Below, in pieces: positions 53,093-59,111 of a stretch of DNA of 59,111 nucleotides. How positions within the stretch are numbered: the stretch's first letter is position 1; every line of letters begins with the position of its first letter. Source of the DNA: JAZKIX01 sp040384645. GTDB lineage: Bacteria > Pseudomonadota > Gammaproteobacteria > Burkholderiales > Burkholderiaceae_D. The position numbers were made by a program, and so were the translations under genes. Location: the NCBI GenBank assembly GCA_040384645.1, contig JAZKIX010000007.1, positions 1-59,111 on the forward strand, in the 5' to 3' direction. The notes under the pieces are model-generated. The model was not told where the DNA came from, ran no database searches, and worked only from the letters and a program-made list of their open reading frames with translations.

Positions 53093-53725
53093 ATGAAATT
53101 CCAAGCTAAATTTATCGCTGTTGCCGTTGTCGCCATGTTCGCCAGCTCCGCTTTCGCAGCTGGTTCAGAATCCAAAGTAAATGCACAAGACCTGAACCAA
53201 AACCAAGCTGGCTTGCTGAACAAGCAAGAAATGGATCTGGGCAATGCTAAAGATGGCGGCAAGTCTAACGTGACAGTCAAGGGCGTGACGCAAAACCAAG
53301 CTGGCTTGCTGAACGATCAAAAAGTTTCTATCGGTAACGCCACCGGCAAGGGCAGCGAATCAAAGGTTAATGCTACCAACATCAAGCAAAACCAAGCTGG
53401 TCTGTTGAACAAGCAAAAATTGGCTATCGGCGATGCAAAGAACGGCGGTAAATCAAACGTCACAGCAAAAGACATCACCCAAAACCAAGCTGGTCTGTTG
53501 AATGACCAAAACATGGAACTCGGTAATGCCACCGGCAAGGGCAGCGAATCGAAGGTCAATGCTTCGAATATCAAGCAAAACCAAGCTGGTCTGTTGAACA
53601 AGCAAGACATGAAAGTTGGCAATGCAGCGAACGGCGGCAAGTCAAACGTTACCATCAAGAACGCAACACAAAACCAAGCTGGTCTGTTGAATGACCAAAA
53701 AATGAAAGTGGGCAACGCAGAGTAA
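53093..53725 (+). CDS. secreted repeat protein A, six curlin-like repeats (candidate amyloid subunit)
   Basis: 210 residues from ATG 53093 with AAGGAG. A signal peptide (MKFQAKFIAVAVVAMFASSAFA) is followed only by six repeats of 31-33 residues. They alternate two types: GSESKVNATNIKQNQAGLLN-KQ and GKSNVTAKDITQNQAGLLN-DQ, so the higher-order unit is about 63 residues repeated three times. Every repeat keeps QNQAGLLN.Q and ends G(N/D)A. The spacing QxGxxN...Q recalls the curlin repeat, and no Cys or Trp is present. It is probably exported through the CsgG-like pore to form a fibre or matrix. Repeat DNA is nearly identical between copies. Confidence 0.8.
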   Translation: MKFQAKFIAVAVVAMFASSAFAAGSESKVNAQDLNQNQAGLLNKQEMDLGNAKDGGKSNVTVKGVTQNQAGLLNDQKVSIGNATGKGSESKVNATNIKQNQAGLLNKQKLAIGDAKNGGKSNVTAKDITQNQAGLLNDQNMELGNATGKGSESKVNASNIKQNQAGLLNKQDMKVGNAANGGKSNVTIKNATQNQAGLLNDQKMKVGNAE

Positions 53726-53741
53726 TTTGGCGTAGTTCGGA

Positions 53742-53772
53742 GGCACGGAGTTCTACGCTCTGTGCCTGTTTT
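53742..53772 (+). terminator. hairpin terminator/attenuator after repeat protein A
   Basis: GGCACGGAG pairs with CTCTGTGCC (one G-T pair), followed by TGTTTT. An alternative stem GCGTAG (53730-53735)/CTACGC (53753-53758) overlaps it, so the two are mutually exclusive. Partial termination would give much more subunit than secretion machinery. Confidence 0.6.
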
Positions 53773-53806
53773 GACGTTTGTTCTTTCGTATCACAGGAGG
53801 TTTATT

Positions 53807-54157
53807 ATGAAAAACGCCCGCATTGTATTGGTCGGTTTATCCACAGTACTTGCTTTTTCAATGGCTTTTGCGGCCAGCCCGCCTAGTGTGAACGCAGAGC
53901 AAATGGATTTAGATGCAGATATTCTTGCAAAAATTAGCAAAGAAAAATCCAAAGGCAGCACCATTGCCGATGGCATGATGCAAGGTCGCGACTCATCAGG
54001 TGGCGCTGGTGCGAGTGGCGGCAAAAGTGGCTGCGGTAATGTGAATATCAATAGCAATACTGCTCCGAAAAGCAATAGCGGTATCAAGGAAATGTTTGGC
54101 AAGCAATCTACAACGATTGTGACCGGCCCGGTCATCAATATGGCAAATTGCAAATAA
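53807..54157 (+). CDS. small exported protein of the repeat-protein locus
   Basis: 116 residues from ATG 53807 with AGGAGG. Signal peptide to AFA (22). A short acidic helix region (AEQMDLDADILAKISKEKSKG), a Gly/Ser-rich linker, and a C-terminal part with two Cys (SGCGNVNINSN...NMANCK) follow. No family recognised. By position, between the subunit gene and the CsgG-like gene, it could be an accessory factor analogous to CsgE/CsgF, but no sequence similarity was seen. Confidence 0.65.
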   Translation: MKNARIVLVGLSTVLAFSMAFAASPPSVNAEQMDLDADILAKISKEKSKGSTIADGMMQGRDSSGGAGASGGKSGCGNVNINSNTAPKSNSGIKEMFGKQSTTIVTGPVINMANCK

Positions 54158-54215
54158 TTGGCCGTTCGACAGTCGTCGGCACGTTCCGCACCGAATTTAA
54201 TTAAAGAGACCGATC

Positions 54216-55766
54216 ATGCTTGGCAAATTAAAAATACTTATCTGTAGTGTGTCAGTGTTAGTGAGCGCCTGCGTAACTACTGAAGGCTCAGTACGCAAGG
54301 AAGCTGGCGACGCGACAAAGGAATTGCGTAAGGGACCTGAGTCGACGCCGATTCGTTCTATTACCAACTTTTCGTCTGGTCTGCGCTGTATGGATAATAT
54401 GTTTTTGATGTACGGCGTGCGTGATCTGGTAGTTATCACCGAAGACATCTCAGACCAGACCAAAAAGGTCAGCGCCGGCACCAAAGACATGCTGATTACA
54501 TCAGTGTCTGAAATGACCAAGCGCAGCAAAGCTGTACGCCTGATTGCTTACGGTTCTGATTCCAGCAATCTTATTGGCTTTATGAAGGAAGCTGAGAAGA
54601 AAAATATGTTTCAGCTGATTCCTCAATACGGTATCCGTGGATCAGTCACTCAGTTGGATGAAAGTGTTGCGAAGAAAACCGAAGGTGGCGGCATCGCGAT
54701 TGAAGGTATCGGCGGTTTTGGCCGTGCCGCGACGGCAGCGACAACTATTCTAGGTCTTGATTTAACAATGATGCGCACCGAAGACCTGTCGATCGTTTCA
54801 GGCGTCACGTCAAGCAATTCTGTTGCCATTTTCAAGTCCGGCAGCGGCCTGGAAGGCGAAGCTGGATATCGCAAATTCGGCATTAATTATCAATCGAATT
54901 TGTCGCGCTCGGAAGGGACGTCACAAGCAGTTCGCAATTTGATTGAAATGGCAACTATAGAATTATTCGGCAAGCTGACGAAGACACCTTACTGGGTTTG
55001 TCTTGGTGCAACCAGCCAGGCTGAAGCGGTAAAAAATGAGATTAGCGATTGGTATTCGGGCATGTATAGCGATGGTGAAATTGTTTCGTACTGGCAGCAG
55101 CAAATGCGCATGCGCGGGCTGTATACCGGTGACGTCAATGGCAAAAATGATGATGCTTTGATCGGTGCCATTACCGCTTATCGTGAAGCGTTGGGATTGG
55201 AAAAGAGTGCAGTGGTTGATTTGAATTTCTTTACCGCATATCTGGACGCAAATCATTACGACGTGGCACCGAAAGCCAGAGATATGTTGGCATCCTATAA
55301 GACACCTGCAGCTCAGCCCGTCAATCCCAACGATACAAGGCCTATTACGATTTCTGTAGCGTCATTGAAGGGCGGCAACCAATTCAAGCGCGGTGAAAAA
55401 GTTGCACTGAAGATTACGCCAAGCCGTGATGCGTATGTTTATTGCTTCATGCAAGATGAGAACCAAAAAATAGCGCGTTTTTTCCCAAATCGGTTTGCAA
55501 AAGATTCTTTGGTTAGTGCGAAAAAGGGTGTCCAGTTGCCCAATGGCAAGGAATTTAATATAAACGTGAACATGAAGGGCATACCGGAGCAAGTTGCATG
55601 TTTTGGTGCCAGCAAAGATGTGTATGCAGATGTATTGCCGGCGATCGGCGGTGGCGATATCGATGTGCCTACTCCGGTGCAATCGTTGGCTGAACTGAAA
55701 ACGGTATTTGAAAAAGCCGCAGGCGCTACCCTTGGTGTTGGTAATTTCACTTTGAACGTTCGGTGA
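54216..55766 (+). CDS. CsgG/HfaB-like outer-membrane lipoprotein with peptidoglycan-binding-like and DUF4384-like domains
   Basis: 516 residues. Lipoprotein signal with lipobox VSAC (Cys19). Residues about 45-265 fit the CsgG/HfaB family: PIRSITNFSSGLRCMDNMF, VVITEDISD, FQLIPQYGIRGSVTQLDES, GLDLTMMRTEDLSIVSGVTSSNSVAIF and AVRNLIEMATIELFGKLTKTPYW. Residues about 285-345 resemble a peptidoglycan-binding domain (WQQQMRMRGLYTGDVNGKNDDALIGAITAYREALGL). Residues about 375-500 resemble DUF4384 (FKRGEKVALKITPSRDAYVYCFMQDENQKIARFFPN). CsgG forms an oligomeric outer-membrane export pore, so this is the likely secretion channel for both repeat proteins. It is longer than CsgG (about 277) by its two extra domains. 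Confidence 0.82.
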   Translation: MLGKLKILICSVSVLVSACVTTEGSVRKEAGDATKELRKGPESTPIRSITNFSSGLRCMDNMFLMYGVRDLVVITEDISDQTKKVSAGTKDMLITSVSEMTKRSKAVRLIAYGSDSSNLIGFMKEAEKKNMFQLIPQYGIRGSVTQLDESVAKKTEGGGIAIEGIGGFGRAATAATTILGLDLTMMRTEDLSIVSGVTSSNSVAIFKSGSGLEGEAGYRKFGINYQSNLSRSEGTSQAVRNLIEMATIELFGKLTKTPYWVCLGATSQAEAVKNEISDWYSGMYSDGEIVSYWQQQMRMRGLYTGDVNGKNDDALIGAITAYREALGLEKSAVVDLNFFTAYLDANHYDVAPKARDMLASYKTPAAQPVNPNDTRPITISVASLKGGNQFKRGEKVALKITPSRDAYVYCFMQDENQKIARFFPNRFAKDSLVSAKKGVQLPNGKEFNINVNMKGIPEQVACFGASKDVYADVLPAIGGGDIDVPTPVQSLAELKTVFEKAAGATLGVGNFTLNVR

Positions 55767-55773
55767 GAACAAG

Positions 55774-56130
55774 ATGAATAAAATTATTAAAATTGTTTCT
55801 AGTTGTTCATTTTTGCTTGGATGCCTCTTATGTTCGAGTGCCGTGCAAGCCGAGCTTAGCTTGAAAAGTGGCGTGGATCTGATTGCACCGGCAGCAAATA
55901 CAGGTGCAGTCGGTTATACGGAGCAAGCTTCTACGGTACGCGATACACGTAAGTCGGGTGGCCATACTTTGCGTTGCTGGCATCAAGGGAAGCTGTTGTA
56001 TGAAGGTACAGGTTTTCGGCATGAAGTTGACCGCAATCCGAACACGATCAATATTCCACGAATGGATGGTGGCGATGCGGTAGTGATCATGGATCTTAAG
56101 GATGCAGTTTGTATTTTGTCGAAAAACTGA
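55774..56130 (+). CDS. small exported protein of the repeat-protein locus
   Basis: 118 residues starting 7 bases after the CsgG-like stop. Signal peptide to VQA (26). The mature part is small and beta-rich, with conserved-looking GHTLRCWHQGKLLYEGTGF and DAVCILSKN, whose two Cys may form a disulfide. No family recognised. Likely co-transcribed with the CsgG-like gene. Confidence 0.65.
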   Translation: MNKIIKIVSSCSFLLGCLLCSSAVQAELSLKSGVDLIAPAANTGAVGYTEQASTVRDTRKSGGHTLRCWHQGKLLYEGTGFRHEVDRNPNTINIPRMDGGDAVVIMDLKDAVCILSKN

Positions 56131-56151
56131 AACAAATTTTGAGGTAGCACA

Positions 56152-56847
56152 ATGCGTATCAAGACTACAAATACTGTTTCAAATGCAATGATCGCATTGT
56201 GCTTGGTTTCAGCGGCATCAACAGCGTCGGCAGAAATAATGAGTCGCGCAGCCGATGGTGTAAGCCGGATTCTTTTCACAACACCCGGCGAGCTGCTGGT
56301 ACGTTATGGTGCAGAAGAAAAATTGACAGTAGAAGCGGAGCCAAAAGTGCTGGCCCAGATGAATATTTCTCTGAAGGGTGACACGTTAACCTTGGCTAGC
56401 AAGGGCAGCTTCAAAACAGATAAGCCACTGAAGTTCACATTGACGATCAAATCTTTTCGCAGCATCAAGAGTGACGCTAGCGGCAATGCTCAGATTGAAG
56501 GATTCTCCGGCACCGATATGGAACTTGAAGCAGCCGGTAGCGGTGACTTGGGGCTGAAAAATATTAAGCCGGGCAAACTGAAAATTGCATTGACCGGTTC
56601 GGGCAATGTGAAAGCGACTGGTAGTGGCAAGTCATTACTGGCGAGTATCGATGGTAGTGGAAATATTGACACCGTTAAATTTCTTGCGCAGGCCGTGGAT
56701 GCGCGGATTGTGGGATCAGGCGATATTCGCGTTCACGCCGACCAAACTCTGAACGCATCAATCAGTGGCGCAGGCAATATCGAGTTTGAGGGTAAAGCCA
56801 AAGTGACACAGTCAATAACCGGCGCCGGAAGCATCGAGCGACTTTGA
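56152..56847 (+). CDS. exported GIN/DUF2807-like beta-helical protein
   Basis: 231 residues with a signal peptide (to about STASA, 27). The body shows the GIN/DUF2807 (putative autotransporter adhesin head-like) pattern of repeated short turns: FRSIKSDASGNAQIEGFSG, ELEAAGSGDLGL, IALTGSGNVKATGSG, ASIDGSGNIDT, ARIVGSGDIRV, ASISGAGNIEF and QSITGAGSIERL. These suggest a right-handed beta-helix. It may act as an adhesin-like or nucleating partner of the fibre. GAGG precedes the ATG. Confidence 0.8.
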   Translation: MRIKTTNTVSNAMIALCLVSAASTASAEIMSRAADGVSRILFTTPGELLVRYGAEEKLTVEAEPKVLAQMNISLKGDTLTLASKGSFKTDKPLKFTLTIKSFRSIKSDASGNAQIEGFSGTDMELEAAGSGDLGLKNIKPGKLKIALTGSGNVKATGSGKSLLASIDGSGNIDTVKFLAQAVDARIVGSGDIRVHADQTLNASISGAGNIEFEGKAKVTQSITGAGSIERL

Positions 56848-56861
56848 TAAGGGAAATTATT

Positions 56862-58034
56862 ATGAATATCTCACTAAAATCCAGCATGAATGTTGTAGCT
56901 TGCCTTTTTGTTTCTGTTTGTGCCTCGGCTCCAGCAATTGCGCAAGTACAAGCACAAGACCTCAACCAGAATCAAGCGGGTTTGCTAAATAAGCAATCGA
57001 TGGATCTTGGCAATAGCAAGGGCGGTGGAAAAGCTCAGGTCAATCTGAAAAATATCAATCAAAGCCAGGCGGGGCTTTTGAATAGCCAGGAATTAAGCAT
57101 TGGTAATGCAGACAAAGGCGGCAAGTCGAACGTCAACTTGGGCAATGTAAAACAAGGACAAGCCGGGTTATTGAATAAGCAAAAAATGGCGATCGGAAAT
57201 GCAGGACAAGGCAAGTCCGATGTTCTATCAGGTCCAGTCATGCAAGGGCAAGCTGGTTTGCTTAACAGCCAGGATATGAATCTGGGGTCGGTGTCTGGTA
57301 ATGGTTCCTCTAAGGTCCGAACTGGTGCTGTTATGCAGGGCCAGGCAGGTCTTTTGAATAAACAAAACATGAATGTCGGCGGCTCGAGCGGTAGCGGCAA
57401 AAGCAATGTTGCCGCTGGGGCTATCTTGCAAGGTCAAGCTGGCTTGCTCAATAGCCAAAACATGAATGTTGGTGGAGCAAGTGGAAATGGCCAAAGCAAT
57501 GTTGCGGCCGGTGCAGTAGTACAAGGTCAGGCAGGTTTATTGCAACGTCAAAACATGGAAATTGGTAAAAGCTCCGGTAGCGGAAAAAGTAACGTTGCGG
57601 TTGGCGCGGTTTTGCAAGGCCAGGCAGGATTACTCAATAATCAGGATATGAAAATTGGTAATGCTTCCGGTAATGGCAAAAGTAATGTTGCAGTTGGCGC
57701 CGTTGTTCAAGGACAGGCTGGCTTACTCAATAATCAACAGCTAGAGGTAGGCAATTCTTCTGGGAATGGTAAATCTAACGTCGCAGTTGGCGCTATTGTG
57801 CAGGCACAAGGTGGCTTGTTGCAAAATCAACAAGCTAAGATCGGTAACGCTTCGAACGGTACAGCCAATGTCGCGGTCGGCGCTGTAGTGCAGGCTCAGG
57901 GCGGATTGTTGAACAGTCAACAAGTCAACGTCGGTAATGCAAATTCTGGTTCAACGAATGTAGTGGCAGGTGCGATTGTGCAGGGGCAAGGCGGCATGCT
58001 TGGCGTCCAAAAGGTCAATATTGGTAATAACTGA
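56862..58034 (+). CDS. secreted repeat protein B, twelve curlin-like repeats (candidate amyloid subunit)
   Basis: 390 residues from ATG 56862 with AAGGGA. A signal peptide (to about APAIAQ, 28) is followed by twelve repeats of 30-31 residues. The consensus is NVAVGAVVQGQAGLLNNQ then xMxIGNASGNGKS. The first repeat (QAQDLNQNQAGLLNKQ) is almost identical to the first of repeat protein A, so they are paralogues. Later repeats drift to QAQGGLLNSQ. Cys and Trp are absent from the mature part. It is probably the second fibre component or a nucleator, exported by the CsgG-like pore. The shared repeats differ at many synonymous sites from gene A, pointing to an old duplication held by selection on protein sequence. 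Confidence 0.8.
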   Translation: MNISLKSSMNVVACLFVSVCASAPAIAQVQAQDLNQNQAGLLNKQSMDLGNSKGGGKAQVNLKNINQSQAGLLNSQELSIGNADKGGKSNVNLGNVKQGQAGLLNKQKMAIGNAGQGKSDVLSGPVMQGQAGLLNSQDMNLGSVSGNGSSKVRTGAVMQGQAGLLNKQNMNVGGSSGSGKSNVAAGAILQGQAGLLNSQNMNVGGASGNGQSNVAAGAVVQGQAGLLQRQNMEIGKSSGSGKSNVAVGAVLQGQAGLLNNQDMKIGNASGNGKSNVAVGAVVQGQAGLLNNQQLEVGNSSGNGKSNVAVGAIVQAQGGLLQNQQAKIGNASNGTANVAVGAVVQAQGGLLNSQQVNVGNANSGSTNVVAGAIVQGQGGMLGVQKVNIGNN

Positions 58035-58124
58035 TTGGCACGAGGTGCGGTGGAGCCTATCTAATGTCGTGGCCTTAACTTGTAAGTAAAATTTATTGAA
58101 CGTATTTTCTGGTATACGCAACTG

Positions 58125-58718
58125 ATGTTTAAAGAGAACACTGTCTTGGACGAACGGGCTCGTACTTTGCTCAATCTGGTTGCTACGGGAAATCAGCAAG
58201 CATATGAAGATTTGTATCGCTTAATGTCGAGTCGTGTTTATGCTTTTGCCAGACGTATGATCAACAATGCAGAAACAGCGGAGGAAGTGCTGGCAGATAC
58301 GATGTACGACGTTTGGCGCACTGCGGTGAATTTTCGAGGTGATTCCAAAGTAAGTACCTGGATTCTCGGTATTGCAAGAAACAAAGCATTAATGGCATTG
58401 CGTAGCGCCAAGACGCATGGTCATGAGGGTAGTGAGGATATCGACGATTTTGCTGATATCTTGGATTCTGGAGCACCAGACGGATTTGATCAACTGGCGG
58501 AAAAACAAGCCAGTGAAATGATTCAACGTTGTCTGGAGCGACTTTCCGGGAAGCACAGGGAGTGTCTGCACCTGATACATTTCGAGGATCTTTCGATGAA
58601 AGAAGTGGCGATGGTGCAAGGGATTCCAGAAGGAACCATTAAAAGTCGTTTATCGCATGCCAGAGCGCAAATGGCAGCATGCGTCGAAGCGACACAACGC
58701 AGATTGGCGATATCATGA
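58125..58718 (+). CDS. ECF-type RNA polymerase sigma factor of the repeat-protein locus
   Basis: 197 residues. Region 2 is NQQAYEDLYRLMSSRVYAFARRMINNAETAEEVLADTMYDVWRTA. Region 4 is ERLSGKHRECLHLIHFEDLSMKEVAMVQGIPEGTIKSRLSHARAQM. It likely directs transcription of this locus in response to an envelope signal. It overlaps the anti-sigma gene by four bases (ATGA). The start has no clear ribosome-binding site, and an in-frame TTG at 58146 is possible. It is distinct in sequence from the sigma factor at 25911. Confidence 0.88.
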   Translation: MFKENTVLDERARTLLNLVATGNQQAYEDLYRLMSSRVYAFARRMINNAETAEEVLADTMYDVWRTAVNFRGDSKVSTWILGIARNKALMALRSAKTHGHEGSEDIDDFADILDSGAPDGFDQLAEKQASEMIQRCLERLSGKHRECLHLIHFEDLSMKEVAMVQGIPEGTIKSRLSHARAQMAACVEATQRRLAIS

Positions 58719-59111
58719 GCAGCAATTCATCAGACAAAGAAATTAGTCAACTTTTATCGTGGTACGTAAATGGTAGCCTGAGCGCTACTGATCGCGAACA
58801 AGTTGAGACATCAGTCCAAAACTCATCTGGCGTTGCGGCAAGTCTGGCTTGGGAACAGGCATTGCGTAAAGCGGTAAAAAATGACCCTTCTTTGGCTTGC
58901 CCGCCTGACCTTGCCTTATCGCGCGTTATGCAGCGTATCAAGGCAAATGCCAAGCCAGTTGTGCAACAGCAATCCCTTATAAGCATGATAAAGGGGTTAT
59001 TGAGCAGGATTACGTGGTCGCCAGCCTTTGCAGTCGCTTGTGGTGTTGTTGCTGTCCAGTTTGGTGTCATCGCGCAAATATGGCCGGGTAACTCGGATCA
59101 GCCTGTATATT
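58715..59111 (+). CDS. anti-sigma factor, 3' end outside window
   Basis: The frame is open from ATG 58715 (MSSNSSDKEISQLLSWYVNGSLSATDREQVE) to the window edge, 132 codons. The N-terminal part has the ISQLLSWYVNGSLSATDREQ layout of anti-sigma N-domains but lacks the HxxxCxxC zinc motif. A membrane helix follows (SPAFAVACGVVAVQFGVIAQIW). It should sequester the preceding sigma factor at the inner membrane. The periplasmic sensor part lies beyond the window. Confidence 0.8.
   Translation, partial: MSSNSSDKEISQLLSWYVNGSLSATDREQVETSVQNSSGVAASLAWEQALRKAVKNDPSLACPPDLALSRVMQRIKANAKPVVQQQSLISMIKGLLSRITWSPAFAVACGVVAVQFGVIAQIWPGNSDQPVY

Noticed and set aside
53317..53715. 132-residue open frame opposite repeat protein A
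   Set aside because: A mirror of the coding repeats; the plus-strand frame has a signal peptide and a strong ribosome-binding site.
53170..58030. Regular DNA repeats that might suggest a CRISPR array
   Set aside because: The period of about 93 bases is that of protein repeats in an open frame; there are no short identical repeats with unique spacers.

Overview
The window looks like chromosomal DNA of a free-living, Gram-negative betaproteobacterium, most likely Burkholderiales and plausibly near Oxalobacteraceae. The reasons are an ahcY - small holin-like membrane protein - metF cluster led by an S-adenosylhomocysteine riboswitch, outer-membrane assembly genes tamA/tamB, many lipoproteins and signal peptides, and short spacers with good Shine-Dalgarno sequences. 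The assignment rests on gene order and protein style, not on a marker gene. No rRNA, tRNA, CRISPR array, IS element or prophage was seen. A 10-N gap at 2995-3004 marks a scaffold join.

Layout. 1-4.1 kb: the end of a secreted glycosidase-like protein, then a minus-strand pair of unknown genes, one cut by the N gap. 4.4-10.5 kb: a small lipoprotein, a LacI-type repressor, and a Fur-type iron(III) ABC transporter (binding protein, fused permease, ATPase) with candidate Fur boxes. 10.5-17.2 kb: a polysaccharide-use island with a 1038-aa GH3 lipoprotein, a stand-alone copy of the GH3 C-terminal module, and a GH43-CBM42 arabinofuranosidase. 17.4-29 kb: a glycosyltransferase, a MerR-methyltransferase fusion, a sugar-binding protein behind two palindromic operators, an ECF sigma/anti-sigma pair and a chemoreceptor with a C-terminal sensor. 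29-42 kb: housekeeping genes (tpiA, cca, slt, 5-FTHF cyclo-ligase, metF, ahcY) mixed with GST, rhodanese, FtrA-like and dehydrogenase genes. 42-48 kb: tamA-tamB. 48-50.4 kb: a membrane protein and a KAS III-like enzyme.

The most interesting region is 50.8-59.1 kb. It encodes an OmpA-like protein, a secreted HExxH putative metallopeptidase, two secreted proteins made almost entirely of about 31-residue QxQAGLLNxQ repeats (6 and 12 copies), a CsgG/HfaB-like outer-membrane lipoprotein with added peptidoglycan-binding-like and DUF4384-like domains, two small exported proteins, a GIN/DUF2807-like protein, and an ECF sigma factor with an overlapping anti-sigma gene that runs off the window. The repeats carry a curlin-like QxGxxN...Q pattern, so I read the locus as a candidate functional-amyloid or repeat-fibre export system, distinct in gene content from csgBAC/csgDEFG and fapA-F. 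Its base composition is visibly more AT-rich than the neighbouring tamAB region.

A second unexplained signal runs through the whole window. Nine copies of an 80-90 bp intergenic element, in both orientations, share an AT-rich hairpin, a conserved CGTGCGGGA core and an ATACTCCC end. It looks like an interspersed palindromic (REP/MITE-like) family or a structured RNA family.
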